Below are positions 29,895 to 39,517 of a stretch of DNA of 64,000 nt, in pieces. Each line of letters opens with the position of its first letter. Positions within the stretch are counted from its first letter, which is position 1. The notes below the pieces were generated by a model that worked only from the letters and a program-made list of their open reading frames with translations, was not told the origin of the DNA and did not search any database. The position numbers were made by a program, and so were the translations under genes. This stretch comes from Comamonadaceae bacterium (GTDB lineage: Bacteria; Pseudomonadota; Gammaproteobacteria; Burkholderiales; Burkholderiaceae_C), in contig CANGNS010000021.1 in assembly GCA_947455465.1 (NCBI GenBank), positions 1-64,000 on the forward strand, given 5' to 3'.

Positions 29895-32291
29895 ATGACG
29901 GACCAAACTACTCTTGACCTGCAGGCCGCTCCCGAAGGCGACGACCAGCTTAATTTAGCCACCTATGCCCAGCGCGCTTATTTGGAGTACGCGCTGTCGG
30001 TGGTGAAAGGGCGCGCGTTGCCCGATGTGTGCGACGGGCAAAAGCCGGTGCAGCGGCGCATTTTGTATTCCATGTCGCGCATGGGGCTGGGCTTTGGCGG
30101 GGCCAATAACAACACCGGTGCCAAGCCGGTTAAAAGTGCGCGCGTGGTGGGTGATGTACTGGGCCGCTTTCATCCGCACGGCGACCAGGCGGCGTATGAC
30201 GCGCTGGTGCGCATGGCGCAGGACTTTTCGCAGCGTTATCCGCTGATCGACGGGCAGGGCAATTTCGGCTCGCGCGATGGCGACGGCGCTGCGGCCATGC
30301 GTTACACCGAGGCCCGCTTGGCCAAAATCACCAGCCTCTTGCTCGACGAGATCGACCAGGGCACGGTGGACTTTGTGCCCAATTACGATGGTTCCACCGA
30401 AGAGCCCAGCCAGTTGCCCGCGCGCCTGCCGTTTGCGCTGCTCAACGGCGCCAGCGGGATCGCAGTCGGTCTGGCGACTGAAATCCCCAGCCACAATTTG
30501 CGTGAGGTGGCGGACGCCTGTGTGGCCCTGATCAAAAACCCCAAGACCAGCGACGAAGAATTGCTGGCCATGGTGCCCGGCCCGGACTATCCGGGTGGCG
30601 GACAAATCATCAGCAGCAGTGCCGATATTGCTGACGCTTACCGCACTGGGCGCGGCTCGCTCAAAGTGCGTGCGCGCTGGAAAATTGAAGACATGGCGCG
30701 CGGCCAGTGGCAACTGGTGGTGACTGAATTGCCGCCGGGCGTGAGCAGCCAGCGCGTGCTCGAAGAAATTGAAGAGCTCACCAACCCCAAAGTCAAAGCG
30801 GGCAAAAAAGCCTTGTCGCAAGACCAATTACAGCTCAAGGCGAGCATGCTGGCGGTGCTCGATGTGGTGCGCGATGAGTCGGGCAAAGAAGCGGCGGTGC
30901 GCCTGGTCTTCGAGCCCAAGACCAGTCGCATTGAGCAGCAAGAGCTCATTACTGCGCTGCTGGCGCACACCAGCCTGGAAACCTCGGCGCCTATCAACCT
31001 GACCATGGTGGGCTTGGACGGGCGGCCCACGCAAAAGTCTTTGCGCCAGATGCTGACCGAGTGGATTGCATTTCGCCAGACCACGGTGGAGCGGCGCTCG
31101 CGCCACCGCCTGGGCAAGGTTTTGGACCGTATCCATATTCTGGAAGGGCGGCAATTGGTGCTGCTCAATATCGACGAGGTGATCGCCATCATCCGCCAGG
31201 CCGACGAGCCGCGCAGTGCGCTTATGGAGCGCTTTCGCCTCTCGGAGCGCCAGGCCGAAGACATCCTGGAAATCCGCCTGCGCCAACTCGCGCGCCTGGA
31301 GGCGATCAAGATCGAGCAAGAGCTCTCCGAGCTGCGTGACGAACAGAAAAAACTGGAAGACATTCTGGACAACCCGGCCAGCCTCCGCCGGCTGATGGTC
31401 AAGGAAATTGAGGCGGACGCCAAAACCTTTGCCGATGCGCGGCGCACCTTGATTCAGGCCGAGAAAAAAGCGGTCGCAGAGATCAAGATCGTGGATGAGC
31501 CGGTGACGGTCGTGGTCAGTGACAAAGGCTGGGTGCGCGCACGCGGCGGCCACGGCCACGAGGCCGCCGGCTTTGCCTTCAAAGCCGGCGATGCGCTGTA
31601 CGCCACTTTCGAGTGCCGCAGCGTGGATACGCTGATCGCTTTTGGCTCCAACGGGCGCGTGTATTCGGTGCCCGTGGCCTTGCTGCCCGGCGGGCGCGGC
31701 GACGGCCAGCCGCTGACCAGCCTGATCGAGCTCGAGGCGGGCACGCAAATCCAGCATTACTTTGCCGGCCCGGCCGCAGCGCAGCTGCTGATCTCCAGCA
31801 CCGCGGGTTATGGCTTCCTAGCCACGGTGGAAAACCTGGTGTCGCGCAACAAAGCAGGCAAGGCTTTTATCACCTGCAACCCGGGCGAGTCGGTGTGTGC
31901 CCCCTCGCTGGTGGCCGGGGCCAGTTTGCCCGCCCAGGCCAGCACGCCGGCCACTGCGCAAAATGCGCCGCGCACCGCGGTGCTACCGGCCACCGATGTG
32001 GCCTGCGCCTCGACGCTGGGGCGCATCCTGACCTTCAAGCTCTCTGAACTCAAGACCATGGAAAAAGGCGGCCGTGGCTTGATGCTGCTGGACTTAGAAG
32101 GCAAAGACACCCTGGCCGGCGCCGCCGCCTACACCCGCAGCGTGCGCATTAGCGGCCTAGGCCGTGGCGGCAAAGAGCGCGAAGAAACCCTGGAAATCCG
32201 CAGCCTGAACAACGCCCGCACTGCGCGCGCGCGCAAGGGCAAGGCGGCGGATCTGGGCTTTAAGCCGGCGGCCGTGGCGCGCGTGGAATAG
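29895..32291 (+). CDS. parC: DNA topoisomerase IV subunit A
   Basis: 798 residues. Breakage-reunion subunit of topoisomerase [30 protein letters not shown] (quinolone-determining region) and the catalytic tyrosine in [13 protein letters not shown] are all present; beta-pinwheel repeats form the C-terminus. An extra Ala/Pro/Thr-rich stretch of about 35 residues (roughly codons 670-705) sits between two blades. Pairs with parE upstream. Confidence 0.95.
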   Translation: MTDQTTLDLQAAPEGDDQLNLATYAQRAYLEYALSVVKGRALPDVCDGQKPVQRRILYSMSRMGLGFGGANNNTGAKPVKSARVVGDVLGRFHPHGDQAAYDALVRMAQDFSQRYPLIDGQGNFGSRDGDGAAAMRYTEARLAKITSLLLDEIDQGTVDFVPNYDGSTEEPSQLPARLPFALLNGASGIAVGLATEIPSHNLREVADACVALIKNPKTSDEELLAMVPGPDYPGGGQIISSSADIADAYRTGRGSLKVRARWKIEDMARGQWQLVVTELPPGVSSQRVLEEIEELTNPKVKAGKKALSQDQLQLKASMLAVLDVVRDESGKEAAVRLVFEPKTSRIEQQELITALLAHTSLETSAPINLTMVGLDGRPTQKSLRQMLTEWIAFRQTTVERRSRHRLGKVLDRIHILEGRQLVLLNIDEVIAIIRQADEPRSALMERFRLSERQAEDILEIRLRQLARLEAIKIEQELSELRDEQKKLEDILDNPASLRRLMVKEIEADAKTFADARRTLIQAEKKAVAEIKIVDEPVTVVVSDKGWVRARGGHGHEAAGFAFKAGDALYATFECRSVDTLIAFGSNGRVYSVPVALLPGGRGDGQPLTSLIELEAGTQIQHYFAGPAAAQLLISSTAGYGFLATVENLVSRNKAGKAFITCNPGESVCAPSLVAGASLPAQASTPATAQNAPRTAVLPATDVACASTLGRILTFKLSELKTMEKGGRGLMLLDLEGKDTLAGAAAYTRSVRISGLGRGGKEREETLEIRSLNNARTARARKGKAADLGFKPAAVARVE

Positions 32292-32340
32292 TGCCGGCCT
32301 TCTGCGGCGCGTTGTATTTATTCCACAGAATGGAAATCGT

Positions 32341-32346
32341 TTGACA
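32341..32346 (+). promoter_or_regulatory. Consensus -35 box of the GNAT leader promoter
   Basis: Perfect TTGACA 50 bases after the parC stop. The -10 at 17-base spacing is weak (AACAGT). If correct, transcription would begin almost at the leader ATG at 32377, a leaderless arrangement. Confidence 0.45.
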
Positions 32347-32376
32347 AGAACTTTTATTTGCGAAACAGTAGACCGC

Positions 32377-32490
32377 ATGTTCACACCGTCGTTTGTCCAA
32401 GTCCACGTTCAATTCGCCCATTTGGTGGGTGTAGCAACGACTATGCAAACGCTGCTGACCTGCCAAGTGCATCGAAGGCGGGCTTTGTGA
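32377..32490 (+). CDS. Putative 37-residue leader peptide
   Basis: Starts MFTPSFVQVHVQF and ends TCQVHRRRAL-stop. The last Arg codons are CGA AGG CGG, two of them normally rare in GC-rich proteobacteria. The final four codons and stop lie on the arm GCGGGCTTTG (32478-32487), which can pair with the terminator's left arm, so ribosome position would decide RNA folding. No Shine-Dalgarno precedes the ATG. A regulatory peptide is inferred from the arrangement. Confidence 0.45.
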   Translation: MFTPSFVQVHVQFAHLVGVATTMQTLLTCQVHRRRAL

Positions 32491-32548
32491 ACCAGTGGCA
32501 ATAATTTTTTGCCAACCCGCAAAGCCCGCTTACCCAGCGGGCTTTTTT
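32478..32548 (+). promoter_or_regulatory. Terminator/antiterminator attenuator upstream of GNAT gene
   Basis: Terminator: AAAGCCCGC (32521-32529), loop TTACCCA, GCGGGCTTT (32537-32545) and T-run to 32548. Competing antiterminator: GCGGGCTTTG (32478-32487) pairs perfectly with CAAAGCCCGC (32520-32529), with a nested hairpin TGGCAA/TTGCCA (32496-32514). The two forms exclude each other. Terminator stands 32 bases before the gene start, so it must be bypassed for expression. Confidence 0.7.
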
Positions 32549-32580
32549 CTTGCCTCAACCATCCCACAAGGAGAATTTTC

Positions 32581-33105
32581 ATGAATGAAGCTTTGATTTC
32601 CCTGCGCCGAGCCAAGCCTGACGATGCACCCAGTCTGGTTGCCTTGATGACAGATGAAGCAGTTTTCGGCAATTTGCTGCAATTGCCCTACCCCAGCGAA
32701 ACCCTGTGGCGCGAGCGGCTGGAAGCCAAGTCCAGTAACGGTGATTTGCAATTGGTGGCCATTGCGCAAGGACAAATTATTGGCAGCGCGGGTTTACATT
32801 CGAATCTGCACGTCCGACGCCGCCACGCTATGAGTTTGGGCATTTCGGTGGCGGCGCAGGCCCAAGGGCAGGGCGTGGGCAGCGCATTGATGGCGGCTTT
32901 GATGGACTATGCCGATCGCTGGGCGGCGGTGTTACGCATTGAACTTACCGTTTTTGCTGACAATGCCCGCGCCGTTGCGCTGTATCAAAAATTCGGTTTT
33001 GTGCAGGAAGGCCTGTTACGCGCCTATGGTTTGCGCGCCGGGCGCTACCAAGACACGCTGACCATGGCCCGTCTGCATCCGCATCCGCCCGCGCGAGGTC
33101 ATTAG
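32581..33105 (+). CDS. GNAT family N-acetyltransferase
   Basis: 174 residues. Start ATG 32581 has AAGGAG (32568-32573) with a 7-base spacer. ISLRRAKPDDAPSLVALM begins the fold; LGISVAAQAQGQGVGSALM is the acetyl-CoA pyrophosphate-binding motif (Q/R-x-x-G-x-G/A type), and LTVFADNARAVALYQKFGFVQEG is motif B. Resembles the YhhY/AaaT group, members of which acetylate amino acids. Expression is probably set by the attenuator upstream. Confidence 0.85.
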   Translation: MNEALISLRRAKPDDAPSLVALMTDEAVFGNLLQLPYPSETLWRERLEAKSSNGDLQLVAIAQGQIIGSAGLHSNLHVRRRHAMSLGISVAAQAQGQGVGSALMAALMDYADRWAAVLRIELTVFADNARAVALYQKFGFVQEGLLRAYGLRAGRYQDTLTMARLHPHPPARGH

Positions 33106-33119
33106 CCTTTGGAAAAAGC

Positions 33120-33989
33120 TCAGTCCGAAGCCCGTGCCTCGGATTGTTTCCAGGTGTAGCTCAGCACCAGGCCTATGCTGGCGCCCGTGTTTTGCTGCAC
33201 CAGTGGGCTGGCCTGGTTGGCCGCGCCGTTGACGCTGTCCACGCGGCCATAAAAAATCAAGCGCAAATCCGGGTTGATTAAGTGCGACACCGAGCCGGCC
33301 AGGCGCAGCGACAAAAGGCCGGCCTGTGCGGTGTAGGCGCTGCGGGTGGCGGTCACTTCGCTGGGACGCACGCTGTAAAACATGGATTGCATGCTTTGGT
33401 CGGCCCAGACGCCGCTGACGCTGGCGCTGTAGGACGTGCCCTCCCGCGAGCGGTGAGAAAAACTCAGCTCCGGCTCGAAAGCGAGGCCGCGCTGCGCCAG
33501 TGCGCTGTTGAGGTCAAACACGCCGCGCAGTGGCAAGTCCATGCGCCATTGGTCGGCCGGTGTGGGCCGGCTGATGTTCCAGCGCAGGCGCGGACCAAAT
33601 TCCACCAGGGTGCCTAAATCGGCCATGCCTTTGCGGGCCACGGTGTCGCTGGCACGTGAGCCCAGAGAGCCGGAGGCGCCGATGTCAAGCTCCCAGGTGG
33701 GCGTTTTGAAAGCCCGCAGGCCGGCGTTGCCGCCGTCCAAGCGCAGCACCTCGCCCCGGTAGATGAAAAACGGCAAGGCCAAGGCCTGCTGCACGCGCTC
33801 GGCCGAGCCCGGGTACGCCTGCTGCGACACACCGACGGCCACCGCGCCGAGCTCCCACAGCGGCAAGTTGTTGCTGCTCTGCGCCCAGGCGGTGGTGCCC
33901 AGCAGCAGCAAGAGGCCAGCGCCTGCCGCGCATCGGGTTAGAAGCATGGGTGCGTGGGATGGGGAAGAGCTGGGGCTATTTGTTTTCAT
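33120..33989 (-). CDS. MipA/OmpV family outer membrane protein
   Basis: 289 residues. Signal peptide ending TTAWA-Q, then a beta-barrel-like pattern: WELGAVAVGVSQQAYPGSAERVQ, LPFFIYRGEVLRLD, LEFGPRLRWNI, ending in an alternating hydrophobic strand LVLSYTWKQ. MipA proteins are outer-membrane scaffold-type proteins; the exact role here is unknown. Converges on the GNAT gene with 14 bases between and is divergent from the TldD-type gene. Confidence 0.83.
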   Translation of the reverse strand: MKTNSPSSSPSHAPMLLTRCAAGAGLLLLLGTTAWAQSSNNLPLWELGAVAVGVSQQAYPGSAERVQQALALPFFIYRGEVLRLDGGNAGLRAFKTPTWELDIGASGSLGSRASDTVARKGMADLGTLVEFGPRLRWNISRPTPADQWRMDLPLRGVFDLNSALAQRGLAFEPELSFSHRSREGTSYSASVSGVWADQSMQSMFYSVRPSEVTATRSAYTAQAGLLSLRLAGSVSHLINPDLRLIFYGRVDSVNGAANQASPLVQQNTGASIGLVLSYTWKQSEARASD

Positions 33990-34040
33990 TTATGCTGGCC
34001 TTTTTTTGCTTCGTATGGTCCGAAAAGCCAGCGTTCTACC

Positions 34041-35471
34041 ATGACTTCTATTTCACACACCGCCGCAACGGCTATGCAGTTTGCGTGCACCCAGGTGCCC
34101 TGGGCTGCCGTGCGCTATAGCCGCGAATGCACCAGCCACCGTGTGGTGCGCAACGATGTACCTCAAACCAATGACACCCACATCGACGAAGGCGCTATGT
34201 GCGAGGTGCTGCTGGACGGGCATTTTGGCTACGCCGCCACCGCAGATTTAAGCGCGTCGGGTTTGCAAGCGGCTTTCGCGCAGGCGATTGCCACGACGCG
34301 CGCCAGCAGCGCGCGCAAAGCCCACGCGTTTGCACCGCGTCAGCGCCCGCCTGTGACCGGCAACTACCGCAGCGCCCGTGCGCGCGACCTGGATGCCACC
34401 GGCCTGGCCGAGATCATGGACTGCCTGCTGGCGGCTACCGCGGCCATGAAAGGCGTCGATACCTTGGTCAACCGCATGGCCCACGCTATGCTGGTGCAAA
34501 CGCAGGTGGACTATTTCACCAGCGCAGGAGGCCATACGGCGCAGAGCTTTGACATGGTCTCGCTCAATCTGTCTGCCACGGCGGCGCAAGGCAGCCAATC
34601 GCAAACCCGCAGCTGGTCACGCACCGGGCAATGGGGCGGCGAGGTGTTTGCACGCGAGGCGACGGTGCAGCAAGCACAGCGCATCGCGCGTGAGGCGCTG
34701 GATTTGCTGGCCGCCCCCAACTGCCCCAGCGGCCCCATGGACCTGGTGCTGATGCCCGACCAAATGATGCTGCAAATCCATGAATCCATCGGCCACCCCT
34801 TGGAGCTAGACCGCATCTTGGGTGACGAGCGCAACTACGCGGGCTGGAGCTTTGTGCAGCCCGAGGACTTCGGGCGCCTGCGCTATGGCTCTGAACTGAT
34901 GAATATCTCTTTTGACCCGACGCGTTCCCATGAATTTGCCAGCTACGCCTACGACGATGGCGGCAACCCGGCGACCAAAGAAATGCTGATTGAGGGCGGC
35001 ATATTGAAGCGTGGACTGGGCGCGCTGGAGTCGCAGGAGCGCTCAGGTATTCCCGGCGTGGCTAATTTCCGCGCGGCGTCCTGGAACCGCGCGCCCATTG
35101 ACCGCATGGCCAATATCAATCTGGAGCCGGGCACCGCCTCCTTAAATGAGCTTATCGGGCAAGTCGAGCGCGGCATCCTGATGCACACCAACCGCTCCTG
35201 GTCGATCGATGATTACCGCAATAAATTCCAGTTCGGTTGCGAATACGCGCAGTTGATCGAGGATGGCCGCTTGGGCGCTGTCGTGCGCAATCCCAACTAC
35301 CGGGGCATCACCGTGGACTTTTGGAACCGCCTGGCCGGCGTGGGCCGCGAGGACGAGGCCCACGGCACGCCCTATTGCGGCAAAGGCGAGCCCAACCAAA
35401 TCATCCGCGTGGGGCACGCCTCGCCGCCTTGCTTGTTCCGGGGCGTGGAAGTTTTTGGAGGCCAGGCATGA
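34041..35471 (+). CDS. TldD-type metalloprotease subunit
   Basis: 476 residues from ATG 34041; the frame is open upstream but overlaps the start of MipA. The zinc motif H-E-x-x-x-H is present in LQIHESIGHPLELDRILGDE, as in TldD. LIEGGILKRGL, NPNYRGITVDFWNRL and GKGEPNQIIRVGHASPPC match the family C-terminal domain. TldD pairs with TldE/PmbA to trim small peptides; the next gene, overlapping by four bases, is that partner. This pair looks divergent from the standard TldD/PmbA, so no symbol is given. Confidence 0.82.
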   Translation: MTSISHTAATAMQFACTQVPWAAVRYSRECTSHRVVRNDVPQTNDTHIDEGAMCEVLLDGHFGYAATADLSASGLQAAFAQAIATTRASSARKAHAFAPRQRPPVTGNYRSARARDLDATGLAEIMDCLLAATAAMKGVDTLVNRMAHAMLVQTQVDYFTSAGGHTAQSFDMVSLNLSATAAQGSQSQTRSWSRTGQWGGEVFAREATVQQAQRIAREALDLLAAPNCPSGPMDLVLMPDQMMLQIHESIGHPLELDRILGDERNYAGWSFVQPEDFGRLRYGSELMNISFDPTRSHEFASYAYDDGGNPATKEMLIEGGILKRGLGALESQERSGIPGVANFRAASWNRAPIDRMANINLEPGTASLNELIGQVERGILMHTNRSWSIDDYRNKFQFGCEYAQLIEDGRLGAVVRNPNYRGITVDFWNRLAGVGREDEAHGTPYCGKGEPNQIIRVGHASPPCLFRGVEVFGGQA

Positions 35472-36814
35472 GCACGCCCATTTTTTCGCAGGCCGTGGCC
35501 GCGCATTTCGACCAACTTTGCAGCCTGCTGTTTGAGAACCTGCTCAGCGGCGAGGACCTGAGCGCCAATTTGGCGGCCGAGGACACTCTGTTTTTACGCC
35601 TCAATAACAACCGGGTGCGCCAAAACACCGATGTCAGCCAGTGTGTGCTCTCACTGCGCTACCAAGCTGGCGGGCGCACCATAGACCAGGCCCTCACCTT
35701 AAGCAACCAGCGCGCCCAAGACCACGCCGCCGTGCTGGCCGCGTTAGCGCGCTGCCGCAGCGAGGCGGCGGTTTTGCCCCCCGACCCCTTTCAGGTGCCC
35801 ATACACAACCATGGCAGCAGCCGCGAGGAGTTTGTCGGGCAACTGCTGGCGCCCCAAGCGCTGCTGCAGGCCATCGTCGGCCCCGCAGCGGGATGCGATA
35901 TGGTGGGCTTTTACGCGGGCGGCACCGTCATCCGCGCCAACCGCAATTCCCGGGGCCAAAGCCATTGGTTTGCGAGTGACAATTTTTTCTTTGACTACTC
36001 GCTCTATGACGGCCCCAAGGCGGTCAAAGGCGTGTACTCGGCAGCCATTTGGAGCCCTGCCGATTGGGCGGCCAACCTGGCGCGCAGCAAAGAGGCACTT
36101 ACGCTGCTTCAGCGCCCGGTGCAAAACATCCGCCCTGGCGCCTACCGCACCTATTTGGCGCCGGCGGCCTTCTCCGATTTGGTGGGCATGATGGGCTGGG
36201 GCGCGCTCTCGGGCGCCGCCTGGAAGCAAGGGCGCAGCCCTTTTAAGAAGTTGGCGGAGAAAGAGCAGCGCCTCTCCTCGCTCTTGTCCATCGACGAAAA
36301 CTTCGGCATGGGCCTGGCCCCGCGCTTTAACGAGTTGGGCGAGGTCGCACCCGAACGCCTGCCCCTGATCAGCGAAGGTGCACTGGCCAATTTGCTGGTC
36401 AGTTCACGCAGCGCCAAAGAGTATGGCTTGGCGGCCAATGGCGCCTCGGGCGCAGAGTCGCCCCGGGCCCTTGATGTGGCGCCGGGCACACTGGCCGCGC
36501 CAGACGTACTGGCCACCTTGGGCACCGGCCTGTATTTGTCCAATTTGCACTACCTCAACTGGAGCGACCCGGTCTCGGCCCGCGTCACCGGCATGACCCG
36601 CTACGCCTGCTTTTGGGTAGAAGGCGGGGAGATCGTGGGCCCCATCAACAACCTGCGTTGGGACGAGAGCCTCTACGACGCGCTGGGCCCCAAGCTGTTG
36701 GCCTTGGGCCAAAGGGCAGAAATTTCGCCAGAAACCGGAACCTATTCCCACCGCAATCCGGGTGGCACGCGGGCACCGGGCGCGCTGATAGAGGGCTTTA
36801 ACTTCACGCTATAG
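35468..36814 (+). CDS. TldE/PmbA-type partner subunit
   Basis: 448 residues. ATG 35468 overlaps the previous stop as ATGA. No HExxxH motif, as expected of the TldE/PmbA partner. Family segments: VGFYAGGTVIRANRNSRGQ, LAPRFNELGEVAPERLPLI, GTLAAPDVLATLGTGLYLSNLHYLNW and a Pro/Gly-rich end GTYSHRNPGGTRAPGALIEG. Forms a heterodimeric peptidase with the preceding product (family knowledge). Translational coupling supports equal amounts. Confidence 0.8.
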   Translation: MSTPIFSQAVAAHFDQLCSLLFENLLSGEDLSANLAAEDTLFLRLNNNRVRQNTDVSQCVLSLRYQAGGRTIDQALTLSNQRAQDHAAVLAALARCRSEAAVLPPDPFQVPIHNHGSSREEFVGQLLAPQALLQAIVGPAAGCDMVGFYAGGTVIRANRNSRGQSHWFASDNFFFDYSLYDGPKAVKGVYSAAIWSPADWAANLARSKEALTLLQRPVQNIRPGAYRTYLAPAAFSDLVGMMGWGALSGAAWKQGRSPFKKLAEKEQRLSSLLSIDENFGMGLAPRFNELGEVAPERLPLISEGALANLLVSSRSAKEYGLAANGASGAESPRALDVAPGTLAAPDVLATLGTGLYLSNLHYLNWSDPVSARVTGMTRYACFWVEGGEIVGPINNLRWDESLYDALGPKLLALGQRAEISPETGTYSHRNPGGTRAPGALIEGFNFTL

Positions 36815-36874
36815 GCGGGCCGCGTGGGCCAGCGTGCAAGCTGGCAGCAGGGTCCATCAGTGAAAATTGCCGCC

Positions 36875-38050
36875 ATGGAACGAAAAATTCTGATTGCAGG
36901 CGGCGGCATCGGCGGCCTCGCGACCGCCTTGGCCTGTGGCCGGCAGGGCATGGCTACCCAGGTTTTTGAGAAAAAACGCGTGCTCTCCGAGGTCGGCGCA
37001 GGGGTGCAGCTGGGCCCCAATGTGTTGCGGGTGCTGGAGGCCTGGGGGCTGCGCAGCGCCATCGATGCCGTAGCCTGCTTCCCGCAACGGCTGGAGGTAC
37101 GCAGTGCGCTGAGCGGCGCTTTACTGGGCACTTTGCCCTTGGGCGCCCGGGCGGTGCAGCGCTATGGCGCGCGCTACGCCACGGTGGCCCGTGTCGATTT
37201 GCATGCTTTGCTGCACCGCGCGGTGCAGGCACAGGGCATGGCGCAAGTGCATCTGGCGCAGGCAGTGGCCCGCGTCAGCCAGGACGGCAGCGCTGTGGAA
37301 TTGCTCACCGAAGACCATCGCAAGCGCCGCGCCAATGTGCTGATCGCAGCCGATGGTGTGTGGAGCCATGTGCGTGATTTTTTGGGCCCCAATGTGCAAG
37401 CCCTTTTCACGGGCCATGTGGCCTACCGTGCCATGGCCAAGCAGTCTGACTTGCCTGAAAGCCTGCGCAGCGATTGCGTGACGGTGTGGCTGGGCCCGTC
37501 CATGCACGCGGTGCAATACCCGGTGCATGCTGGCAGCATGCTCAATACCGTGGTGCTGGTTGAAGGCGCTGCCCCCGAGGACGCGCAGGCCTGGGAGCAA
37601 GAGGCGGTGTGCAGCGCGCTGCTGGAGCAACTGGCCGGTGTGTACGGTAGTTTGCAAGACCGGGTGCGCTCCATGGCGCAGTGGCGGCTGTGGCCCTTAT
37701 GCGGGCTGCCCCACCTGCGCGGCCCACAGGACATGGTGTTCGGCCGCATTGCATTGCTGGGTGACGCGGCCCATCCTATGCTTCCCTACCTCGCCCAGGG
37801 CGCCGGCATGGCGATTGAAGACGCGGCGGCAGTGGCCCAGTGCTTGCAACAAGCCCCTGGTGACGATGCCAAAGCCCTTCTGACTTATGCCCACAAACGC
37901 TGGCGCCGCAATGCCCGGGTGCAGGCGCGCGCGCAGCGCAACGGCAAAATTTTCCACGCAACGGGCCTCACCGCCTGGGCGCGTGATACGGCCATGGGTG
38001 TTTTGGGGCGCCGCATTCTGGATGTGCCCTGGCTGTACCAAGGCGGCTGA
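36875..38050 (+). CDS. FAD-dependent aromatic monooxygenase
   Basis: 391 residues from ATG 36875, at the Rossmann motif KILIAGGGIGGLATALA; a GTG 15 bases earlier is possible. EVGAGVQLGPNVLRVLEAWG, IAADGVWSHVRDFLG (DG motif) and LLGDAAHPMLPYLAQGAGMAIEDA (GD motif) are as in salicylate 1-hydroxylase and 3-hydroxybenzoate 6-hydroxylase. Likely hydroxylates a small aromatic acid with NAD(P)H and oxygen. It faces kynureninase, whose product can be anthranilate or alanine-linked aromatics, but a shared pathway is only inferred. Confidence 0.8.
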   Translation: MERKILIAGGGIGGLATALACGRQGMATQVFEKKRVLSEVGAGVQLGPNVLRVLEAWGLRSAIDAVACFPQRLEVRSALSGALLGTLPLGARAVQRYGARYATVARVDLHALLHRAVQAQGMAQVHLAQAVARVSQDGSAVELLTEDHRKRRANVLIAADGVWSHVRDFLGPNVQALFTGHVAYRAMAKQSDLPESLRSDCVTVWLGPSMHAVQYPVHAGSMLNTVVLVEGAAPEDAQAWEQEAVCSALLEQLAGVYGSLQDRVRSMAQWRLWPLCGLPHLRGPQDMVFGRIALLGDAAHPMLPYLAQGAGMAIEDAAAVAQCLQQAPGDDAKALLTYAHKRWRRNARVQARAQRNGKIFHATGLTAWARDTAMGVLGRRILDVPWLYQGG

Positions 38051-38071
38051 CGCGCCACCGCGCCTGGCCCT

Positions 38072-39370
38072 TCAGGTCACGGCGTTTTTATTCCTAAATT
38101 GCGGCGCACGCCAGGCGCCGCTGGCCAGTACGTCGCGCAGTTGCTCGGCGGCGTGCCAAACGTCCTCAAACCCCATGTACAAAGGCGTAAAGCCAAAGCG
38201 CAGGATATCGGGCTGGGCCAAGCCGTCGCCGGCGCGAAAGTCGCCAATCACGCCACGCGCAATCAGCGCCTGCATGACGGCATAAGCGGCGCCGATCTCC
38301 GCGCGCTCCAAGGTCCAACTCACTTGCGAGCCCCGCTGGGCATGCGCCAGCGGTGTTACCAGAGCCAGGCCGTGGCCCGCACAGCGCTCTTGTACCAAGG
38401 CAATGAAAAGATCGGTCAGCGCCAGTGATTTGCGGCGAATCGCCGCCATGCCGCCCAGCGCTTGGGCTGCAGTAAACACGTCCAAACCACATTCGAGCAA
38501 TGACATGCTCACGATGGGCTGCGTTCCGCACAAAAACTGCGCAATGCCCGGGGCAGGGTGGTAGGTGCTGTCAAATGCAAAAGGCGCTGCATGGCCCCAC
38601 CAGCCGGACAAGGGCTGCATAAAGGGCAGGTCGGTGCGCCCGCTGTGGCGCTGATGCACCCAGAGAAAAGCGGGGGCGCCGGGTCCGCCGTTCAGGTATT
38701 TGTAGCCGCAGCCTACGGCGAAGTCTGCATCGGCGCCGCGCAAGTCCACCGGCACAGCGCCCGCGCTGTGCGCCAGGTCCCACACCACCAAGGCCCCCGA
38801 CGCGTGGGCGGCGGCGGTCAATCCGGCCATGTCGTGCATAGCGCCGGTGCGGTAATTGACGTGGGTAAGCATCAGTACCGCCACCTCGGGCCCCAGCGAT
38901 GGCACGATGCCCGCAGCCTCCACCAGTTCGAGGCGGCAGCCGTGGGTTTGGCACAGCCCTTGGGCAATGTACAAATCGGTGGGGAAATTACTGCGCTCGC
39001 TGACGATGACGCGCCGCTTCGGGTCCGCGTGCTGGGCAATGCGGATGGCTGCCGAGAGTACTTTAAACAGGTTGACCGAGGTCGTATCCGCAGCCACCAC
39101 CTCCTCGGGCGCAGCGCCGATCAGGGCCGCGATGCGTGCGCCCAGGCGCTGGGGCAGATCAAACCAGCCAGCCGCATTCCAGGAACGGATCAGACTTTCG
39201 CCCCATTCCTGCTGCACCACCTGCGCCGCACGGGCGGTGGCGGCAATCGGCATGAGGCCTAGCGAATTGCCGTCCAAGTAAACCGTGCTTGGCGGAATAT
39301 GGAAATGGGCACGCAAAGAGCGCAGGGGATCGGTCGTGTCGAGCGCGCGGCAGTCGTTCAGGTGTGTCAT
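38072..39370 (-). CDS. kynU: Kynureninase
   Basis: 432 residues from ATG 39370 ([16 protein letters not shown]), where family similarity begins; longer starts add unlike residues. PLP enzyme that cleaves kynurenine to anthranilate and alanine in tryptophan breakdown. [42 protein letters not shown] and the PLP-lysine in [17 protein letters not shown] are diagnostic. No kynA or kynB lies nearby. Its upstream gap carries a long perfect inverted repeat. Confidence 0.93.
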   Translation of the reverse strand: MTHLNDCRALDTTDPLRSLRAHFHIPPSTVYLDGNSLGLMPIAATARAAQVVQQEWGESLIRSWNAAGWFDLPQRLGARIAALIGAAPEEVVAADTTSVNLFKVLSAAIRIAQHADPKRRVIVSERSNFPTDLYIAQGLCQTHGCRLELVEAAGIVPSLGPEVAVLMLTHVNYRTGAMHDMAGLTAAAHASGALVVWDLAHSAGAVPVDLRGADADFAVGCGYKYLNGGPGAPAFLWVHQRHSGRTDLPFMQPLSGWWGHAAPFAFDSTYHPAPGIAQFLCGTQPIVSMSLLECGLDVFTAAQALGGMAAIRRKSLALTDLFIALVQERCAGHGLALVTPLAHAQRGSQVSWTLERAEIGAAYAVMQALIARGVIGDFRAGDGLAQPDILRFGFTPLYMGFEDVWHAAEQLRDVLASGAWRAPQFRNKNAVT

Positions 39371-39446
39371 GGATGGCAAAGGATGGCCCGCTGGGCGGTT
39401 ACTGGCAGGAAAGAGCGGCATGTGGATAAGGTGCGCAGGCGCCAGC

Positions 39447-39486
39447 GGCCTGCAGCGGGCTTGTTGTACCATGCCCGCTGCAGGCC
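39447..39486. promoter_or_regulatory. 14-bp perfect inverted repeat in kynU / small-gene divergent gap
   Basis: Arms GGCCTGCAGCGGGC (39447-39460) and GCCCGCTGCAGGCC (39473-39486) around a 12-base loop. It lies midway between the divergent starts of kynU and the small secreted protein gene. No T-tract, so not an obvious terminator. Likely an operator or RNA hairpin. Confidence 0.6.
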
Positions 39487-39517
39487 CAAGCCGTTTGAAC
39501 ACCGTCTAAAAAAGCGT

